From assembly GCA_964653695.1 (NCBI GenBank), contig CAZZFQ010000032.1, positions 1 to 15,644 on the forward strand: DNA of 15,644 nucleotides. The letters run 5' to 3'. Below the pieces are notes generated by a model. That model ran no database searches. It worked only from the letters and a program-made list of their open reading frames with translations, and had not been told where the DNA came from. Of the stretch, positions 6,636 to 13,794 are shown piece after piece (position 1 is the stretch's first letter; each line of letters starts with the position of its first letter). The stretch comes from JALHTG01 sp964653695. GTDB lineage: Archaea; Thermoproteota; Bathyarchaeia; 40CM-2-53-6; JALHTG01. Both the position numbers and the translations under genes were made by a program.

Positions 6636-7145
6636 TCAGGCTTTGAGAGTCAAGGTTGAAGGCAGCATTTTCCTGAGCAACATCGCAGCAGGGGGGCCTA
6701 TCGCAACTCCAGCAACCACTCTTAGGATATTGAAAGGGAGCCCTTCAAGCGCCGCCTCGATACCAGACAAGAAGCTTTCGACTACCAGAAAGCCGGCCAC
6801 CATCTCTATTCCACCTATTGCACATGCCATCCAATCTGACCTGAGGGTCCTTCCCGCTGTTCTTCCGACTAGCCACCCCCCAACTCCCTTTATGACAAGC
6901 GTGTAGGGCGTGAACAGCGGATAGCAGATAAGGTCTGATACGGCTGAGCCGATTCCACCTGCTAGTCCTCCTACGAACGGTCCAAACAACAGGGCCGCGA
7001 TGAAGACCACGGAATCTTCTAAGTCAAAGTAGCCAGCGAGCGCCGGAGCCGGTATTTGGACCATCAAGGCTGTGGTCGGAATTAACAGAGCAAAGACAAT
7101 GGCTAATGCAAGTCTGAAAAGCCATGCATGTTTGATGGGCTTCAT
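6636..7145 (-). CDS. ECF-type transporter S component (vitamin/precursor uptake, riboflavin-type S family)
   Basis: Integral membrane substrate-capture subunit of an energy-coupling-factor transporter, 169 residues from the chosen ATG. About five to six hydrophobic segments are present. The signature region at about residues 29-94 reads VQIPAPALAGYFDLED, then AALLFGPFVGGLAGGIGSAVSDL and TLVIKGVGGWLVG, as in the ECF-ribofla_trS / DUF1393 group. The start is placed at 7145 because the family normally begins with a short basic tail directly before the first helix (MKPIKHAWLF). An ATG at 7211 would add 22 basic, non-family residues. Neither start has a strong ribosome site. No ATPase or T component is in the window, so it probably uses a shared ECF module encoded elsewhere. 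The vitamin cannot be named from this sequence. Confidence 0.78.
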   Translation of the reverse strand: MKPIKHAWLFRLALAIVFALLIPTTALMVQIPAPALAGYFDLEDSVVFIAALLFGPFVGGLAGGIGSAVSDLICYPLFTPYTLVIKGVGGWLVGRTAGRTLRSDWMACAIGGIEMVAGFLVVESFLSGIEAALEGLPFNILRVVAGVAIGPPAAMLLRKMLPSTLTLKA

Positions 7146-7298
7146 GCTGCTCGTGCTCGTACGCAAGATCTGTATGGTTGCCCGTATCTGCCTTTTCCTG
7201 CCATACGGCATGTAGTGCTCAGCTTGTTGAACGAGGGAGAACTCAGCTTTGCCTATCGTATGTCTGGATGCGGGAGCAAACCGTGGAGAAGATGGGGT

Positions 7299-7311
7299 AG
7301 AACTCTGTTCT
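7299..7311. repeat. Short inverted repeat in the divergent gap between the ECF S gene and nfo
   Basis: AGAAC-TCT-GTTCT, five-base arms around three bases, followed by the palindrome AGTCGACT at about 7315-7322. It lies roughly 60-80 bases upstream of the nfo start, where an operator could sit. No convincing TATA box is seen in 7212-7364. It may be chance. Confidence 0.2.
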
Positions 7312-7364
7312 TGTAGTCGACTGCGATAGCTCTTTGAGTTCGTCTTGCTCTTTCTCTCTTACTG

Positions 7365-7373
7365 GGAGCTGAT
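7365..7373 (+). promoter_or_regulatory. Strong ribosome binding site that fixes the nfo start at ACG
   Basis: GGAGCTGAT matches the archaeal anti-SD complement GGAGGTGAT at eight of nine bases. It ends five bases before the ACG at 7379, where the endonuclease IV family has its initiator methionine. No ATG, GTG or TTG lies in frame between the upstream stop (7370-7372) and 7505. Confidence 0.65.
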
Positions 7374-7378
7374 CTCTC

Positions 7379-8218
7379 ACGAGGATCGGAGCGCACCTCT
7401 CAATAGCCGGATCCATAGATCGCGCTGTCGACAGGGCAGTTGAGAGAAAATGCGAGACTTTCCAAATCTTTACACGTAATCCCAGAGGTTGGAAGTTCAA
7501 ACCTTTGGACGAAGAGGAAACGGAGAGCTTCGTCAGAAAGCTTCAAGCGTCGAAGATAGAACCGGCTGTCAGCCATATGCCATACCTTCCAAATCTGGCT
7601 TCACATGACAAGGCCATATACGAGAAGTCGGTTGAGACACTCATCGCAGAGCTCGACCGTGCAGGAGTGCTGGGCGTACGTTTCGTGGTGACCCATCTTG
7701 GAAGCCACATGGGCGCAGGGATGGAAGTTGGCTTCAGACAGATAACTGACGCGTGCAACAGAGCCCTCTCCGCCGTACAGAACGATGTGCAGTTGCTCTT
7801 AGAGAACACTGCGGGCACAAAGAACAGTATGGGAGGAACATTTGAAGACATACGACAGATTATCGATGGTATAGATCAGCGAGGCCGCATAGGGATCTGC
7901 TTCGATACATGTCACGGATTCGCGGCGGGCTATGACGTACGAACACTTGAACAACTAGAGATGATGCTCAGGCAGCTTGATGCGGCGATCGGATTGGATC
8001 GATTGAAGGTTGTTCACTTGAATGATTCGAAGGGAAAGCTTGGCAGTCATATAGATCGTCATGAGCACATAGGGCTTGGACACATTGGAAACAAAGGATT
8101 CAGAGTCATACTTCATAACGGACTGATGAGAAGCCTGCCACTCATACTTGAAACTCCTGTTGACAGTCGTCGTAACGACGAATGGAATCTTAGAAAAGTT
8201 CGTCGATTATCCAAATAG
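7379..8218 (+). CDS. nfo: Endonuclease IV (AP endonuclease, Nfo), apparently ACG-initiated
   Basis: Zinc-dependent apurinic/apyrimidinic endonuclease of the xylose-isomerase-like TIM barrel family; it nicks DNA 5' of abasic sites in base excision repair. Read from ACG at 7379 it has 279 residues, the normal length, and starts [T/M]RIGAHLSIAG, followed by FQIFTRNPRGWK. All nine metal ligands are present: H66, H106, E142, D176, H179, H213, D226, H228 and E258. Each is exactly three less than the E. coli numbering (H69 to E261), so the reading frame is intact from the first strand onward. The first in-frame conventional start, TTG at 7505, would remove 42 conserved residues including the first barrel strand. 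An upstream TGA (7370-7372) rules out a longer protein. Hence either ACG initiates, aided by the strong ribosome site, or an ATG has mutated or been miscalled. It converges on the asparaginase-like gene with an 11-base gap. Confidence 0.9.
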   Translation, partial: TRIGAHLSIAGSIDRAVDRAVERKCETFQIFTRNPRGWKFKPLDEEETESFVRKLQASKIEPAVSHMPYLPNLASHDKAIYEKSVETLIAELDRAGVLGVRFVVTHLGSHMGAGMEVGFRQITDACNRALSAVQNDVQLLLENTAGTKNSMGGTFEDIRQIIDGIDQRGRIGICFDTCHGFAAGYDVRTLEQLEMMLRQLDAAIGLDRLKVVHLNDSKGKLGSHIDRHEHIGLGHIGNKGFRVILHNGLMRSLPLILETPVDSRRNDEWNLRKVRRLSK

Positions 8219-8229
8219 TTCAGTCCTAC

Positions 8230-9156
8230 TCATATCTTGACTTGTAACGAAGGCTTCTTCACTGGTTCTGACAGGTTTCCATCTTGGTATAAATAGAAGA
8301 TATCAGGTGCGACCGATGCTGATGCGGTTTCGCCTTTGGCGCTCATGGCAAGTACATTCATCCCACCGCCAAGAGGGTCGTTTAGTTGAAGGATCTTTGT
8401 GATTCCGTTGACACAGGCGTCTTGTACGTATGTTCCCTGCCTCATTAGGTCGACCACATGCTTTGCGAGGCACAACCTGATGGCCAGTTCACCGCGACCT
8501 GTACACGCGGCCGCGCCTGCTCTGTTGTCGGCATAGTTTCCTGCACCTATGATCGGCGAGTCTCCCGTTCGACCAGGAAGTTTCAATGCGAGGCCGCTGG
8601 TTGATACTCCAACGGCAAGATTCCCGTTGTCATCCCTTGCTATGAGATTGACTGTTCCGTCAGAGTCTTTCTTCGACTCAACGTATCTCCTGTACCATTC
8701 TCTGAGCTCGTCGTGGATCTTACGGTAAGCTCCTGAATACAACTCAGCCTTGCCACTTGCCAGCTCTTCATATTGCCTCTTCGCTTCCGATGTCAGCGGG
8801 TCGACCTCCTGAAATCCCTGCAGCTTGGCGAATCTGTCAGCGCCTTCACCGACAAGTAGGAGATGCGGGGTCTGCTCCATAACTCTGCGAGCTACGCTTA
8901 TGGGGTTCTTGAAGTGTCGCACACCTGCCACGGCACCTGCTCGCAGGCTCGCCCCCTCCATGATTGAAGCGTCGAGTTCAACTTGCCCGAGGAGATTCGG
9001 CAGACCTCCGTATCCCACGGATCGATCATTAGGATCATCCTCAACTAGGTTGACTCCTCCCTCCACTGCATCTAGAACGCTGCCGCCGCTTCTCAGAATC
9101 CGCATCGCCTCCTTGACCGCACTCTCACCGTTTCTAGAAGCAATCACGACGATCAT
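8230..9156 (-). CDS. Ntn-hydrolase: aspartylglucosaminidase / isoaspartyl peptidase-asparaginase family
   Basis: N-terminal nucleophile hydrolase of the T2 family, made as a precursor that cuts itself into two chains. The cut should fall before Thr168 (KKDSDG|TVN), which then becomes the catalytic residue. The beta-chain shows AVGVSTSGL (181-189), the substrate loop PGRTGDSPIIGAGNYADN (194-211) and ACTGRGE (217-223). The alpha-chain has RSVGYGG (45-51) and LDASIMEG (61-68), close in pattern to human aspartylglucosaminidase, so glycosylasparagine, beta-aspartyl peptides or asparagine are all possible substrates. Chosen start: ATG at 9156, giving 308 residues, normal for the family. An ATG at 9267 would add 37 unrelated residues and lies upstream of a TATA-like box at 9198-9207. 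No signal peptide is seen. It lies downstream of the metallo-beta-lactamase-fold gene but probably has its own promoter. Confidence 0.88.
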   Translation of the reverse strand: MIVVIASRNGESAVKEAMRILRSGGSVLDAVEGGVNLVEDDPNDRSVGYGGLPNLLGQVELDASIMEGASLRAGAVAGVRHFKNPISVARRVMEQTPHLLLVGEGADRFAKLQGFQEVDPLTSEAKRQYEELASGKAELYSGAYRKIHDELREWYRRYVESKKDSDGTVNLIARDDNGNLAVGVSTSGLALKLPGRTGDSPIIGAGNYADNRAGAAACTGRGELAIRLCLAKHVVDLMRQGTYVQDACVNGITKILQLNDPLGGGMNVLAMSAKGETASASVAPDIFYLYQDGNLSEPVKKPSLQVKI

Positions 9157-9197
9157 CTTGCCCGTACGCCTGCGAACCCAGGCAACTGTGATGCAGC

Positions 9198-9207
9198 GAA
9201 ATAAGTC
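9198..9207 (-). promoter_or_regulatory. TATA-like box for the Ntn-hydrolase gene
   Basis: Minus strand GACTTATTTC, centred about 46 bases upstream of the ATG at 9156, which would start transcription near 9176 with a leader of about 20 bases. It falls inside the longer reading frame that begins at 9267 and so argues against that start. Confidence 0.35.
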
Positions 9208-9402
9208 TATGGGCACGTGCAGTAGATCTGTAATGTGAGAGATACGACACGGAACGGCGATGAACAACCTCAGCCAAAGCGTCTTGATCTTAGGCTAAGA
9301 AAACAGCTTGGACCTTGTCCAAGAGATGCGGAAGCAGTCCTTCAGCCAAACGTATTCGGACGCCACACCAACCTTGAGATGTATGGATCTGGGCCCGCCC
9401 TC

Positions 9403-10302
9403 TCAGAGTACTCTCGGTTGCGTTTCTTTCTGACTCACAATAGTTCTTCCGGAAAAGTTGAGAACGAACTCTCGGTCAAAGGCCTTCCAAATCATGTTTG
9501 TCGCTTGAAACCCCGTACAATGACACGGCGAAATCACCTTCGGCTTGTAAGATTTCAAAGCGTCAACAACAGGTTTGATCTCCTCTTTCCGCTTGGAAAC
9601 AAGATGAAACCCACCGATGATTGCGTGAATCGGCACAGACGGGACGATATTTTCAAACCTCTTCAGCGTGTTTATGATTCCTGAATGAGCGCAGCCTGTA
9701 AGAATCCACGCCCCTTGGCGGCGGACATTGACGATGAGAGCCTGATCATCAAGTATATGGTCACGTTGCGTTACGCGGCCTGCAACAATGAATAGCCTTC
9801 CTGGAATCTTTTCAAATCTTGTCAGCCTTGGGATTTCGCCTGTGGTAGTGACGCCTGGAATGATCTGAAATGGTTCCTTCGTGAGTACAAGTCTAGCCCC
9901 TGCCTGCTCGATATCTTTCGCTCTTTCTCCTTTGGGTACTTGGTGAAACCGTTTTCTTCCGTCTTTCATGACAAGGAATCTTCTCTCGAAGGCGTATGGA
10001 TGAGCGACCGTCTGTACTTTTCGTCGAGATCTTCTCGCAAGCTCGACGGTTGCAGCTGTGTGATCTCTATGCCCATGGCTTAGGACTATGGCTTCAAGAG
10101 TCGATAGGTTGACTCTCAACCGGTCAATGTTAAAGAAGAGCGCGTCTTTCACTGCACCTGTGTCAAAGAGAATGGTATGCTTCTTGTCGTCTGCACTAGT
10201 GATCTCGAGCAGGAATGACAAGCCCCATTGGCCTAGGAGGCTTCCATGAAATGTGAGGTTATCGGCTAGGGTTGTTATTTTCAGCCATTTGACTGACTCC
10301 AA
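9403..10302 (-). CDS. Metallo-beta-lactamase-fold hydrolase, COG1237 type
   Basis: Cytoplasmic metallohydrolase of 299 residues. The metal motif HGHRDH is at residues 76-81 (LSHGHRDHTAA), with DTG at 47-49 upstream. Further ligands are likely Asp186 (DDQALI), His206 (TGCAHSGIINT) and His261 (PCHCTG). IGGFHL at 229-234 is also typical. This layout is the COG1237 group, often labelled dihydropterin-ribofuranosyl-aminobenzene phosphate synthase after a Methanocaldococcus protein. That label is historical and should not be taken as the reaction here. The start is TTG at 10302, with GGAG five bases upstream; the nearest upstream ATG is out of frame. It follows the tldE/pmbA gene by 47 bases in the same direction, so it is probably in that operon. 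The substrate is unknown. Confidence 0.87.
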   Translation of the reverse strand: MESVKWLKITTLADNLTFHGSLLGQWGLSFLLEITSADDKKHTILFDTGAVKDALFFNIDRLRVNLSTLEAIVLSHGHRDHTAATVELARRSRRKVQTVAHPYAFERRFLVMKDGRKRFHQVPKGERAKDIEQAGARLVLTKEPFQIIPGVTTTGEIPRLTRFEKIPGRLFIVAGRVTQRDHILDDQALIVNVRRQGAWILTGCAHSGIINTLKRFENIVPSVPIHAIIGGFHLVSKRKEEIKPVVDALKSYKPKVISPCHCTGFQATNMIWKAFDREFVLNFSGRTIVSQKETQPRVL

Positions 10303-10349
10303 AGTGGCTCCGCATCCGACTTTCTAAGGTGGTCACCCAGGCAGACCTA

Positions 10350-11723
10350 CTATCTTCCAGCGATGGACATTTCTCGCACACGGACGGAAGGCGAATAGAA
10401 GTTCCCCGCATTTCGAGTGTCATCTGCTATCAAGTCAATTGCATTGCGAATGATATCGAAGAAGCTTCCAGAGACTATCACGCCTTTGACTGGACTCGAT
10501 AGTTCACCATTCCTCACAAGGAATGCGTTTGTAACAGTTGCGTTCAACATTCCGCTCATAGGGTTCGAGAGCCATTCACCGATTGATGTGACAACATAGA
10601 GGCCGTCTTTGGTTTCTTCGATCAACTCATCTCTCTTTGCGTCACCTGGCTTCAGGACAAAGTTGGTAGGGGCTGGCGTAGGTGTTCTAGCGTAGGGATT
10701 TGCTGCTCCGAACGTGCCCGTTCCTCGTCGTGTAGCGTTTCCGGTTGAGGCGACCTTATCCTTGGCTCCGGTGTACGTGTCGTAAAGATAAGATTTCAAT
10801 ATCCCATCCCGGATGATCGGGGTACGTTGCTGAGGTGTGCCTTCATCATCGAAGCTCGAAGTCATTAGGCCGCCCTTCATTACTCCGTCGTCGATCACAT
10901 TGAGGTTGTCCTGCGCGATCTGCTGCCCGATCTTCCCCATCCACGGAGATCTGCCCTTCTGAACTGCTTCAGCATTGATCGTGCGAGTGAACATGACATC
11001 CAGTATTTGGCCGAATAGATCGTTTGCGAAGATCACTGATGTCTTAGTGTTGGGAATAGGTGAGGCGTCGACCATCTTTATGGCTCGCTGTGAGGCTTCC
11101 TCAGCTAGATTCTGGAACTCTATTTCTCTCCAGCTGCGGGCCTGCCAGCTCTCATCACTGGTTCCCTTCTTTCCTGCCTCCTCCGCTTTCACCCTTATCG
11201 AGAATGAGGCGTAGGTTCCTTTCTTCGACATTTCAGATCCATGACTGTTCACGATGGCGCATGTCGCTTTGCCTGTGGTGAGGTGACCCCTAGCCACAGC
11301 GAGCCGGCTATCGCGGTTCCGTACGAAATCAATAATCTCAACAGATTTCCTGACCAAAGCGTCTGTCCCTGTTTCTGCGGTTCTCTTGTCAAAGGTTCTC
11401 TCAACCTTGGCTCTTCCCGTTCTCTTTGGAAGTGAATGCCAATCTGGGTCGGCCCGGGAGGCTTTGGCTATCGCCACCGCCATCCTTGCAACTTTCTCGA
11501 TGTCTCTTGAGTCTGCAGAAGAGGATGATGCGAATCCGATCCTCTTGTCTACGATAGCTCTTACGCCAATGCCTGTGAGCTGAGAAGTTCTGCCTGACTC
11601 TATTTTCTCATGAAACGTCAGCAGATTTTGAACTGTCTGGGATAGATATGCCTCAGCCTCGGTGGCGCCCAACTTCACGGTGAGCTTAACGGCTCTCTCG
11701 CCTAGCGACAGCAGTTGAGCCAT
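10350..11723 (-). CDS. pmbA: TldE/PmbA-type subunit of the TldD/TldE metalloprotease
   Basis: Partner subunit of the TldD/TldE heterodimeric protease, 457 residues. In the characterised complex TldE lacks a metal site and shapes the central cavity. Consistent with this, no HExxxH motif is present: the corresponding stretch reads SVIFANDLFGQILDV (about 247-261). The N-terminal domain (GATEAEAYLSQ, then GIGVRAIVDKRIGFASS) and the middle segment GGLMTSSFDDEGTPQQRTPII with ASTGNATRRG are typical of PmbA/TldE, as is the C-terminal NPMSGMLNATVTNAF region. The ATG at 11723 abuts the TAG of tldD without a spare base, so translation is almost certainly coupled. Known roles in bacteria include antitoxin CcdA degradation and microcin B17 leader cleavage. 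In archaea a general role in degrading or trimming peptides is the cautious reading. No toxin or peptide-modification gene is in the window. Confidence 0.93.
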   Translation of the reverse strand: MAQLLSLGERAVKLTVKLGATEAEAYLSQTVQNLLTFHEKIESGRTSQLTGIGVRAIVDKRIGFASSSSADSRDIEKVARMAVAIAKASRADPDWHSLPKRTGRAKVERTFDKRTAETGTDALVRKSVEIIDFVRNRDSRLAVARGHLTTGKATCAIVNSHGSEMSKKGTYASFSIRVKAEEAGKKGTSDESWQARSWREIEFQNLAEEASQRAIKMVDASPIPNTKTSVIFANDLFGQILDVMFTRTINAEAVQKGRSPWMGKIGQQIAQDNLNVIDDGVMKGGLMTSSFDDEGTPQQRTPIIRDGILKSYLYDTYTGAKDKVASTGNATRRGTGTFGAANPYARTPTPAPTNFVLKPGDAKRDELIEETKDGLYVVTSIGEWLSNPMSGMLNATVTNAFLVRNGELSSPVKGVIVSGSFFDIIRNAIDLIADDTRNAGNFYSPSVRVREMSIAGR

Positions 11724-13121
11724 CTATGCCCGTCCTCCCAATGTGATCTTCCTTATTCGAACGTGAGGTCCTCCATGACCCACTCTTACCATCTGTGCCC
11801 CTTTTCCGCATCCGCCAAACACGCTTGTTGAGATCTTGAGATCATTGCCGGCAGCGTCTATAGTCTGTAGAGTTTCAAGAACCATGCCGCTTACCGTAGT
11901 CCCTCTAACCATTTCCTTGATCTCTCCCTTTTCAATCAGAAATGAGGGGCCCACAGCAAAGGTGAAGGCTCCTCCCCCTACGTCGACTTGTCCGCCACCC
12001 GATCCTCTTGCCTTTATGTAGTATCCTTTCTCGATTCCCTCTGCCAACTCTTCGAGGGAGTAGTCCTTGGGTTTCATGTAGTAGTTCGTCTGCCTCACTA
12101 TTGGGTTGTTTTCAAAGGTCATTGCTCTCGCGTTGCCGGTCGGCTCCGCGTGCATCTCCATTGCAGTCTGCCGGGACTGCAGATATCCCTTCAACACCCC
12201 TTCGTGCACGATGGTTGTTTGAGTTTTCGAGACTCCTTCATCATCGTAAGGGACAAAGTATCCTCCTTCGATTATCCCTTGATCGTAGATCGTAACGTCA
12301 GGGCCCGCAAGTGTTGTTCCTAGCTTTCCCTGGAGCACAGACTCCTTGGTTGTTATGTAATCTCCTTCAGACGCGTGGCCGAAAGCCTCATGCAAGATCA
12401 AACCTACAAGATCGGGGTCAGCAATGACTTCGAAGGTTCCGGCAGTTGGCATCTGTGCATCCACCGCCTTGGTCGCAAGCTCCGATATCTCTCTAGAGAA
12501 CTTCATCCAATCTTTGTCTCGTATGAACTCGAAACCTGCGCATTCCGATTCCCCATCCGAAACCCGCTCCATTTTGCCAGCTGAAGCCGCAACTGACAGC
12601 TGCTGTACTCCAGCCATTGAGGAGTTTACTTCTATGCGGCTTCCGTCACTGTTCACAAAGAGTCTCCTATCGGTGAATGTGCCCAAGCGTGTCGTTGCGT
12701 TCTTGATCGTATTGCCAATCAGGGCGGCCTTATTTGCTTCTATGCCGATCCGGATCTTCTCCTCTGGAGAGACTTCGATCGACTCTATTTTGGTTTGAAC
12801 GCTGGCCTTGTCATGAATAGTCTTCTGCGTGCCGACCTTAGCTTCTAAACTTCTCTTTCGGGATGATCTCGCTATCTTGATGGCCTTTCTAACGGCCCTC
12901 TTGAGTTGTGAAAGTCCTAGGTCACTGGAAGAGGAGTACCCCCAGGATCCGCTTAAGAGGACTCGTACCCCAACGCCTCTCAAATTGTCCGACTCATAGG
13001 TTTTCACCAACCCATTCTCAACAGTCAACGCGGTCGTAGCTATCTCTTGGAATCTCGCTTCGGAATAGAAGGCGCCTAGCCTTCTCGCTTCATCAACCAA
13101 CTTCGCCAAAACATCTTCCAT
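11724..13121 (-). CDS. tldD: TldD metalloprotease, catalytic subunit
   Basis: Catalytic subunit of the TldD/TldE zinc protease, 465 residues, cytoplasmic. The metal site HEAFGH is at 244-249 (LILHEAFGHASEGD) and the third ligand is likely Cys438 in FGGCGKG near the C-terminus, as in the characterised family. Other conserved parts are the N-terminal RGVGVRVLLSGSWGYSSS (48-65), IIEGGYFVPYDDEGV (283-297) and EPTGNARAM (326-334). The start is the ATG at 13121 with a GAGG about ten bases upstream; no clear TATA box is visible before it. It is first in a leftward cluster with pmbA (0-base gap) and the metallo-beta-lactamase-fold gene. Length and motifs are complete, so the pair should be functional. 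Natural substrates are unknown. Confidence 0.95.
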   Translation of the reverse strand: MEDVLAKLVDEARRLGAFYSEARFQEIATTALTVENGLVKTYESDNLRGVGVRVLLSGSWGYSSSSDLGLSQLKRAVRKAIKIARSSRKRSLEAKVGTQKTIHDKASVQTKIESIEVSPEEKIRIGIEANKAALIGNTIKNATTRLGTFTDRRLFVNSDGSRIEVNSSMAGVQQLSVAASAGKMERVSDGESECAGFEFIRDKDWMKFSREISELATKAVDAQMPTAGTFEVIADPDLVGLILHEAFGHASEGDYITTKESVLQGKLGTTLAGPDVTIYDQGIIEGGYFVPYDDEGVSKTQTTIVHEGVLKGYLQSRQTAMEMHAEPTGNARAMTFENNPIVRQTNYYMKPKDYSLEELAEGIEKGYYIKARGSGGGQVDVGGGAFTFAVGPSFLIEKGEIKEMVRGTTVSGMVLETLQTIDAAGNDLKISTSVFGGCGKGAQMVRVGHGGPHVRIRKITLGGRA

Positions 13122-13566
13122 CAGCCGGCCGCCTCAAATCCAAGCCAAAGTAGGTGAGATTAGATTTGAAGCTTGTGCGAAATTTCCACACGTAGGCTAC
13201 TTGTTTACAATCTTTTCCTCATGATTGAATAGCTCGAACTTCGCAGATATCTTTGATAGAATAGTGCGTAGCGGGAGAGAGTAGAGCCACCTGTCTACGG
13301 AAACATGAAGATTCAAGGAGGGAAGGTGAGGACCTGTCTCAAGAGCCTAGATATCTTTCGTGACCTCGCCTTCTGCGACAGGCCAGCGTTGTCTGGACCT
13401 CTCACTCTCTTAGTTCTCTATGGACTTCTGCATTCAACAATGAACCGCAATGAAAGATTATAGTTTGTGGTTTTTTGTTGGTGGAGCGGGTTGAGTAAAA
13501 GTGCTTACGTACTGCTTTTAGATGTCCTTTCTTGTCGCTCTAAGAAGGGGGTCTGGGTGTTCTTGG
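13122..13566. other. 445-base gap without an intact gene
   Basis: No intact gene of clear family is found on either strand. The plus strand holds a 52-codon reading frame (13305-13463) and further coding-like patches listed separately as a possible regulator relic. T-rich sequence (13464-13480, including six T) follows that frame. TAAAAG (13496-13501) and CTTTTA (13515-13520) form an inverted repeat downstream of the AbrB-like gene, and the minus strand has four T at the far arm, so it may be a weak terminator for that gene. CCTGTC and GACAGG around 13328-13386 can also pair. The leader and promoter of tldD must lie at 13122-13200, but no convincing box stands out. Confidence 0.5.
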
Positions 13567-13578
13567 CTAGGTTTGTTG
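13305..13578 (+). pseudogene. Possible decayed winged-helix regulator (DUF4443-like), frame-disrupted
   Basis: The frame from ATG at 13305 reads FRDLAFCDRPALSGPLTLLVLYGLL and ends at TAG 13461-13463. In the next frame, from about 13450, patches continue in the order expected for an archaeal winged-helix domain: DYSLWFFVGGAG, stop, VKVLTYCF, stop, MSFLVALRRGSGCSWLG. The expected family pattern is roughly a hydrophobic helix ending LY-LL, then GRY-L, LGhGEG-VR-hL--L, and a wing ending LT--G. The match depends on one frameshift and two stops and was judged by eye. The alternative is plain non-coding DNA or an unrelated 52-residue protein. The right end runs into the 3' end of the AbrB-like gene on the other strand. 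Confidence 0.28.
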
Positions 13579-13758
13579 TTTGTGGGCTATTGTTTTGATG
13601 AGGAGTTTCTTTCCTTTGGGGTCTGTAATGACTTGGACTGGGATGGATGTTTCTGTTTTGAATGGGAAGGCGCTGTCTTCCGCTAGGTGCTTCGGAAGAT
13701 ACATGAAGTACTTTCCATCCTTTCTTCTCCAGATTCTCCCTTTTCCCTCAGCAACCAT
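13567..13758 (-). CDS. Small AbrB/SpoVT-like protein
   Basis: A 63-residue protein whose pattern fits a swapped-hairpin AbrB-like domain: KGRIWRRKDGKYFMYLPKHL (6-25), where GKYFMYLPK stands in the place of the usual rIvIPK strand. EDSAFPF (27-33) and a final strand pair PVQVITDPKGKKLLIKT follow. AbrB domains of this size usually dimerise and bind DNA as regulators or antitoxins. Here the assignment rests on strand pattern only, so a non-DNA-binding beta-barrel is possible. The ATG at 13758 has GAGTGA ending six bases upstream, a good site. It begins 36 bases after the stop of the large ATPase-TPR gene and is surely co-transcribed with it. No toxin-like partner is adjacent, which argues against a classic toxin-antitoxin pair. 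Confidence 0.65.
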   Translation of the reverse strand: MVAEGKGRIWRRKDGKYFMYLPKHLAEDSAFPFKTETSIPVQVITDPKGKKLLIKTIAHKQQT

Positions 13759-13794
13759 TCTTGGTCACTCTCTGCAAGCTTTGAATGAAGGCAC

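Noticed and set aside
6636..7211. ECF S component starting at ATG 7211
   Set aside because: The added 22 residues are basic and not part of the family pattern; the ATG at 7145 starts right before the first helix. Not fully excluded.
7505..8218. Endonuclease IV starting at TTG 7505
   Set aside because: Conserved family sequence continues 42 residues upstream in the same frame with a strong ribosome site before ACG 7379; the TTG codes for the leucine in KPLDEEE.
8230..9267. Ntn-hydrolase starting at ATG 9267
   Set aside because: The extra 37 residues do not resemble the family, overlap a TATA-like box, and the protein from 9156 has the normal length.
9235..9684. 149-residue plus-strand gene
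   Set aside because: Most of it is antisense to the C-terminal half of the metallo-beta-lactamase-fold gene and there is no ribosome site; only the first 168 bases are kept as a curiosity.
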